Shown: one piece after another, positions 6,978-10,442 of the stretch
Layout of the letters: each line of letters starts with the position of its first letter
Numbering within the stretch: position 1 is the first letter of the stretch
Assembly: GCA_021793945.1 (NCBI GenBank)
Contig: JAJYRT010000061.1
Coordinates: 1-10,442, forward strand
Length of the DNA: 10,442 nt
Origin: Thermoplasmata archaeon
Lineage (GTDB): Archaea > Thermoplasmatota > Thermoplasmata > Thermoplasmatales > Thermoplasmataceae
Direction of reading: 5' to 3'
Translations under genes and position numbers: made by a program
Notes under the pieces: model-generated
The model's database searches: none
Told to the model about the DNA's origin: nothing
What the model saw: the letters and a program-made list of their open reading frames with translations, nothing else

Positions 6978-8637
6978 CAAAATCCTTCTCATCCTCGTGA
7001 TCCGGCACGGTTAGGTTCAGCCAGAAGAAGCCTCTTGGCGGGAGCGTGAAGAAATAAGGCAGGTCTCCGATGCGGGGAAAAGGTGATTTTGTTATGGCTT
7101 CCAGGGGCTTGAGGCCCCTGAATTCAGGGAGGTTGAGCTCAACATACGTCGGTCTCCTTGACAGGTTGAAAATGCACAGCATCCGTTGGTCGCTATACTC
7201 CCTAACGTATGTTAGCACCCTGCGATTTTTCTGGTCTATGAACCTTATCCTGCCCCTTCCCAGAAGTTGAGAGTAATTCTTCCTGACTCTCAGCATTTTT
7301 TTCATCCAATTCAGGAGAGACGACCCGGATCTCAGCTCTGATTCGACGTTGATGCTCTCATAGTGGTAATTCGGGTTAGTCACAACAGGGGAATACAGCT
7401 GTTCATTATCTGCGGTTGAGAAACCTGCATTCCTGTCATACGACCATTGCATCGGTGTTCTGACGCCATTCCTGTCTCCAAGGTAAACGTTGTCGCCCAT
7501 CCCAATCTCGTCCCCATAGTAGATGATTGGGGTGCCCGGGAGGGAGAACATCAGCGCATTCAGGAGTTCCAGGGTAGCCCTGTCATTATCCACGAGAGGG
7601 GCAAGCCGTCTTCTTATTCCCAGATTCAGCCTCATCTTTGGAAGTTTTGCATACTCGTTGTACATGACATCCCGCTCTTCATCAGTAACCATCTCGAGGG
7701 TGAGCTCATCATGATTCCTGAGGAATATTGCCCAATCACAGTTATCCGGGATCGGCAGGATCTGGCTGATAATATTGATAAGTGGAAAGCTATTTTCGCG
7801 GGCAAGGGAGATAAACATCCTTGGCATTAAGGGGAAATTAAATGCCATGTGGAACTCATCACCATTCCCGAAGTATTGCTTTGCATCGGTTGGCCACTGG
7901 TTTGCCTCGGCAAGCAGTATCGTTCCCGGGAATTCCTCATCCATCATTTTTCTTATCTCCTTGAAGTATTCATGGGTTTCCGGCAGGTTCTCACAGCTCG
8001 TGCCCTCACGCTCAAACAGGTATGGAACAGCATCACAGCGGAACCCATCAAGTCCCAGGCGAAGCCAGTACCTTATGACGTTTTTCATCTCCTCACGCAC
8101 TTCGGGATTGTCATAGTTAAGATCCGGCTGATGGGAATAGAATCTATGCCAGTAATACTGCTTGGTGTTAGGTTCCCATGTCCAATTGGAGATTTCACTG
8201 TCTATGAATATTATCCTGACTCCGCTATATTTCATGTCGGAATCGCTCCATACAAACCAGTCCCTTTTGGGTGAGTCCCTGCTCTTCTTCGCATCCTGGA
8301 ACCACTGGTTCTGATCAGACACGTGGTTGAGAACCAGGTCTGCCACCACTCGTATATTCATGGCATGAGCCTCTGCTATAAACCCTTTGAAATATTCGAG
8401 GGTGCCATATTCCGGCTGGATAGAATAGTAATCCGAGATATCGTATCCGTCATCCTTCAGGGGGGACTTATAGAATGGCAGCAGCCATATGGCATCAACA
8501 CCCAGGTCATGAAGATACGGCAGCTTCATCCGAAGGCCATTGAAGTCGCCTGTCCCATCATTGGTGGAATCAAAAAAAGATTTTACGGGTAATTCATAGA
8601 ATACGGCGTCCCTGTACCACAGCGGATTATTATCCAT
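6970..8637 (-). CDS. treS: Trehalose synthase (maltose alpha-D-glucosyltransferase) TreS
   Basis: TreS (GH13_16, EC 5.4.99.16) reversibly converts trehalose and maltose without cofactor. In a GlgE pathway it mainly feeds maltose to Mak. The 555 residues are normal for an unfused TreS. Motifs in order are WYRDAVFYELPVKSFFDS (7-24), GDFNGL (30-35), DLGVDAIWLLPFYKSPLKDDGYD (start 44), DLVLNHVSDQ (100-109), LDGFRCDAVPYLFER (196-210; nucleophile D202), LLAEANQWP (241-249; acid/base E244), RNHDELTLEMV (307-317; stabiliser D310), YYGDEIGMGDN (373-383) and DRNGVRTPMQWS (388-399). The DAVPYLFER and EANQWP forms mark TreS rather than oligo-1,6-glucosidase. A C-terminal beta domain ends at about residue 542, followed by a short acidic tail (EDEKDFDD). 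An AGAGGT site 7 nt before the ATG, overlapping the glgE stop, supports the start. The gene is 5 nt downstream of glgE and overlaps mak, indicating one transcript. Confidence 0.95.
   Translation of the reverse strand: MDNNPLWYRDAVFYELPVKSFFDSTNDGTGDFNGLRMKLPYLHDLGVDAIWLLPFYKSPLKDDGYDISDYYSIQPEYGTLEYFKGFIAEAHAMNIRVVADLVLNHVSDQNQWFQDAKKSRDSPKRDWFVWSDSDMKYSGVRIIFIDSEISNWTWEPNTKQYYWHRFYSHQPDLNYDNPEVREEMKNVIRYWLRLGLDGFRCDAVPYLFEREGTSCENLPETHEYFKEIRKMMDEEFPGTILLAEANQWPTDAKQYFGNGDEFHMAFNFPLMPRMFISLARENSFPLINIISQILPIPDNCDWAIFLRNHDELTLEMVTDEERDVMYNEYAKLPKMRLNLGIRRRLAPLVDNDRATLELLNALMFSLPGTPIIYYGDEIGMGDNVYLGDRNGVRTPMQWSYDRNAGFSTADNEQLYSPVVTNPNYHYESINVESELRSGSSLLNWMKKMLRVRKNYSQLLGRGRIRFIDQKNRRVLTYVREYSDQRMLCIFNLSRRPTYVELNLPEFRGLKPLEAITKSPFPRIGDLPYFFTLPPRGFFWLNLTVPDHEDEKDFDD
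6983..6989 (-). promoter_or_regulatory. Ribosome binding site of mak, inside the end of treS
   Basis: AGAAGGA on the minus strand lies 5 nt upstream of the ATG at 6977 and within the last treS codons. It decides between the two nearby in-frame ATGs (6992 and 6977) in favour of 6977 and suggests translational coupling of mak to treS. Confidence 0.55.
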
Positions 8638-8642
8638 CCTAA

Positions 8643-10442
8643 CTACCTCTCAACCCTGAAAACATGAGCCATCCTCTGGTCCGGTGTGAGCCTGACATAA
8701 CCATACATGCCCTGCCATACATATAACTCTCCTGTTAGCAGATCCATGATTTTGTATGGAGTGTCACCGCTGACCCCAAGAAGATCAAGCGGAACCTTGA
8801 GATTCGCGGAATGCAGTTCCCTCGGGTTCAGGTTTACGGCTACGAGTATTGCATTTTTCCTGTCTGCAGATACACGGCTGTAAAATATAATATTTGGATT
8901 GTCGCTCTGATGGAAACGCAAATTACCGAACTCCTGCATCGAAATGTTCTCCCTCCTGATTGAATTAAGGGATGCTATTAGCTGAGTGATATTTCCCTCA
9001 CTGTTCCAGTTCCTGATCTTTATTTCATACTTCTCCGAGTTAAGATATTCCTCGCTGTTCTCCAGGGCCTCATTTTCACATAGTTCAAACCCACTGTAAA
9101 TCCCCCATAGTGGTGAAAGCGTGGCTGCCAGTACTGCCCTGATCTTGAACGCTGCCCGGCCTCCTGCCTGGAGTATTGCCGGAAGGATATCAGGGGTGTT
9201 CGTGAACAGCATTGGTCTGAAGTGATCCGAAACTGGCGGGGAGGAAAGTTCTGTGAAGTAATCTCTTATCTCAAAATCGTAGTTTCTCCATGTGAAATAT
9301 GTGTACGACATAGAAAAACCAAGCTTTGAAAGTTCGTACATAACAGCAGGCCTCGTGAAGGCTTCAGCCAGAAATATAACGTCCGGGTATTCCGTCCTTA
9401 CCTCCCTTATGAGCCATTCCCAGAATTCAAATGGTTTTGTGTGCGGATTGTCTACCCTGAATATCTTTATCCCCTTTTCAACCCAGAAAATAACGACTCT
9501 CCTGAGTTCCAGCCAGAGATTTTCCCAGTCCTCAGAATCGAAATTCAGCGGGAATATGTCATAATATTTCTTAGGCGGGTTCTCGGCATATCTTATGGTC
9601 CCGTCAGGCCGTTTAAAGAACCAGTCCGGATGCTGGGTTACGTAGGGATGATCCGGGGAACACTGGAACGCCAGATCCAGTGCTATTTCAATCCCGTACT
9701 CTGCTGCTTCCCTGATCAGACCTATAAATTCCTCCATGGTTCCCAGCTCAGGATTTATGGAATCATGACCGCCATCCGCGTTACCTATCGCCCATGGGCT
9801 ACCCGGATCTGAGACTTTTGCAACACGGGACCCGTTTTTTCCTCTCCGCTGGGTAATACCGATAGGGTGGATGGGCGTCAGGTATAAAACATCAAATCCC
9901 ATTGCAGCAATGTCAGGAAGTCTCCGAACGCAATCGAGAAAAGTTCCAGATGTTCCAGGTTTCACGCCCTGAGACCGCGGAAAAAGTTCATACCAGCTGG
10001 CAAAACCAGCCCTTTTTCTCTCTACAACTAGCCTTAGTTTCAGGCCATATGTCTCAGGATACAATTTTTTCTGATATCTCTGCACAAGTGAACCAAGTTC
10101 AGTGCCTTTTAATATTTCTATTACTTCAGGTGGGCTGGCAGTTTTTATTGCCGAAATCTTTTCAATAATAAATGATCTCTCCCTCGCTTTTGTCCTCTCC
10201 GTTATGCTGGATAGGAGTGTCGAAACGACAGCGAGGTCACTGGATATACTTTCACCTCCCCTATACCAGGACTCAATGTTACCAAGGACAGTGGCGTAGG
10301 TATCTATCCACGCCCCGATAGTATACTCATATAATCCCTCGTCCTCAACTGTGAAACTTCCTGTCCATCTATCGTTGTATCCAGGGGTCATCGGTGAAGC
10401 TTTCCATTTAATATTCCCAATTTTCCGGTACCTGAGATCCGC
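8643..10442 (-). CDS. glgE: Alpha-1,4-glucan:maltose-1-phosphate maltosyltransferase GlgE (N-terminus truncated by window)
   Basis: GlgE (GH13_3, EC 2.4.99.16) transfers maltosyl units from alpha-maltose-1-phosphate to the non-reducing end of an alpha-1,4-glucan. The frame stays open to the right edge, so the ATG at 10391 is most likely internal. The preceding residues (RYRKIGNIKWKASP) also match the family's N-terminal sandwich. About 599 residues are visible of a usual 650-700. Numbering from that ATG: NDRWTGSF (6-13), a helical insert (about 50-110), WYELFPRSQG (133-142), DVLYLTPIHPIG (167-178), the very characteristic GSPWAIGNADGGHDSINPELGT (start 197), DLAFQCSPDHPYV (239-251), NPPKKYYDIFPLNFD (271-285; phosphate-site KKY), IFRVDNPHTKP (310-320; nucleophile D314 followed by N315), FLAEAFTRP (340-348; acid/base E343) and FTNTPDILP (396-404; stabiliser D401). 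A C-terminal beta domain follows. The gene heads the glgE-treS-mak unit as seen; its promoter is outside the window. The family assignment is secure. Confidence 0.96.
   Translation of the reverse strand, partial: ADLRYRKIGNIKWKASPMTPGYNDRWTGSFTVEDEGLYEYTIGAWIDTYATVLGNIESWYRGGESISSDLAVVSTLLSSITERTKARERSFIIEKISAIKTASPPEVIEILKGTELGSLVQRYQKKLYPETYGLKLRLVVERKRAGFASWYELFPRSQGVKPGTSGTFLDCVRRLPDIAAMGFDVLYLTPIHPIGITQRRGKNGSRVAKVSDPGSPWAIGNADGGHDSINPELGTMEEFIGLIREAAEYGIEIALDLAFQCSPDHPYVTQHPDWFFKRPDGTIRYAENPPKKYYDIFPLNFDSEDWENLWLELRRVVIFWVEKGIKIFRVDNPHTKPFEFWEWLIREVRTEYPDVIFLAEAFTRPAVMYELSKLGFSMSYTYFTWRNYDFEIRDYFTELSSPPVSDHFRPMLFTNTPDILPAILQAGGRAAFKIRAVLAATLSPLWGIYSGFELCENEALENSEEYLNSEKYEIKIRNWNSEGNITQLIASLNSIRRENISMQEFGNLRFHQSDNPNIIFYSRVSADRKNAILVAVNLNPRELHSANLKVPLDLLGVSGDTPYKIMDLLTGELYVWQGMYGYVRLTPDQRMAHVFRVER
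8645..8650 (-). promoter_or_regulatory. Ribosome binding site of treS
   Basis: AGAGGT on the minus strand, 7 nt before the ATG at 8637. It overlaps the last codons and the stop of glgE, consistent with operonic translation. Confidence 0.6.

Noticed and set aside
7447..8592. Several 60-140-codon open frames on the + strand opposite treS.
   Set aside because: They overlap each other and the catalytic motifs of treS on the other strand and show no family motifs, so they are chance frames.
10389..10391. ATG at 10391 as the glgE start.
   Set aside because: The upstream codons up to the window edge are open and encode residues typical of the GlgE N-terminal domain, so this Met is most likely internal.
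1..10442. CRISPR arrays, tRNA or rRNA genes, insertion sequences and long repeats.
   Set aside because: The window is almost completely covered by six protein genes. The only gap over 5 nt is 72 nt, and I saw no regularly spaced repeats or transposase motifs.

Overview
The window is filled by six genes of alpha-glucan and trehalose metabolism in two convergent transcription units. Nothing else of substance fits between them. On the + strand lie treY (maltooligosyltrehalose synthase, 5' end cut off by the window edge) and treZ (maltooligosyltrehalose trehalohydrolase). On the - strand, read from the right edge leftwards, lie glgE (maltosyltransferase, N-terminus cut off), treS (trehalose synthase), mak (maltokinase) and, after a 72-nt gap with its own likely promoter, treX (glycogen debranching enzyme, GlgX/TreX type). 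treZ and treX end tail to tail with only 3 nt between the stop codons.

The organism is most likely a thermoacidophilic archaeon, perhaps a member of the Thermoplasmata. This is inference. The reasons are arginine codons rich in AGG/AGA, frequent ATA, a treX promoter that looks archaeal (purine-rich element plus TATA-like box about 26 nt before an ATG with no Shine-Dalgarno, so probably leaderless), and the TreX/TreY/TreZ set known from Sulfolobus. A bacterial origin is not excluded, because GlgE-TreS-Mak is best known in actinobacteria and other bacteria.

The genes describe a closed cycle. TreX removes branches from glycogen-like glucan. TreY converts the reducing end of the linear chains to a trehalose unit and TreZ releases free trehalose. 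TreS isomerises trehalose to maltose, Mak phosphorylates maltose with a nucleotide, and GlgE adds the maltosyl unit of maltose-1-phosphate back onto an alpha-1,4-glucan. Both directions between glucan and trehalose are therefore encoded side by side, with Mak as the energy-consuming step. No branching enzyme (GlgB), glycogen synthase, transporter or regulator is visible in the window.

Every family is recognisable and no gene is broken. The points of interest are the arrangement, the GlgE route in a probable archaeon, the terminator-free convergent junction, the internal treX promoter and the tight treS/mak overlap.
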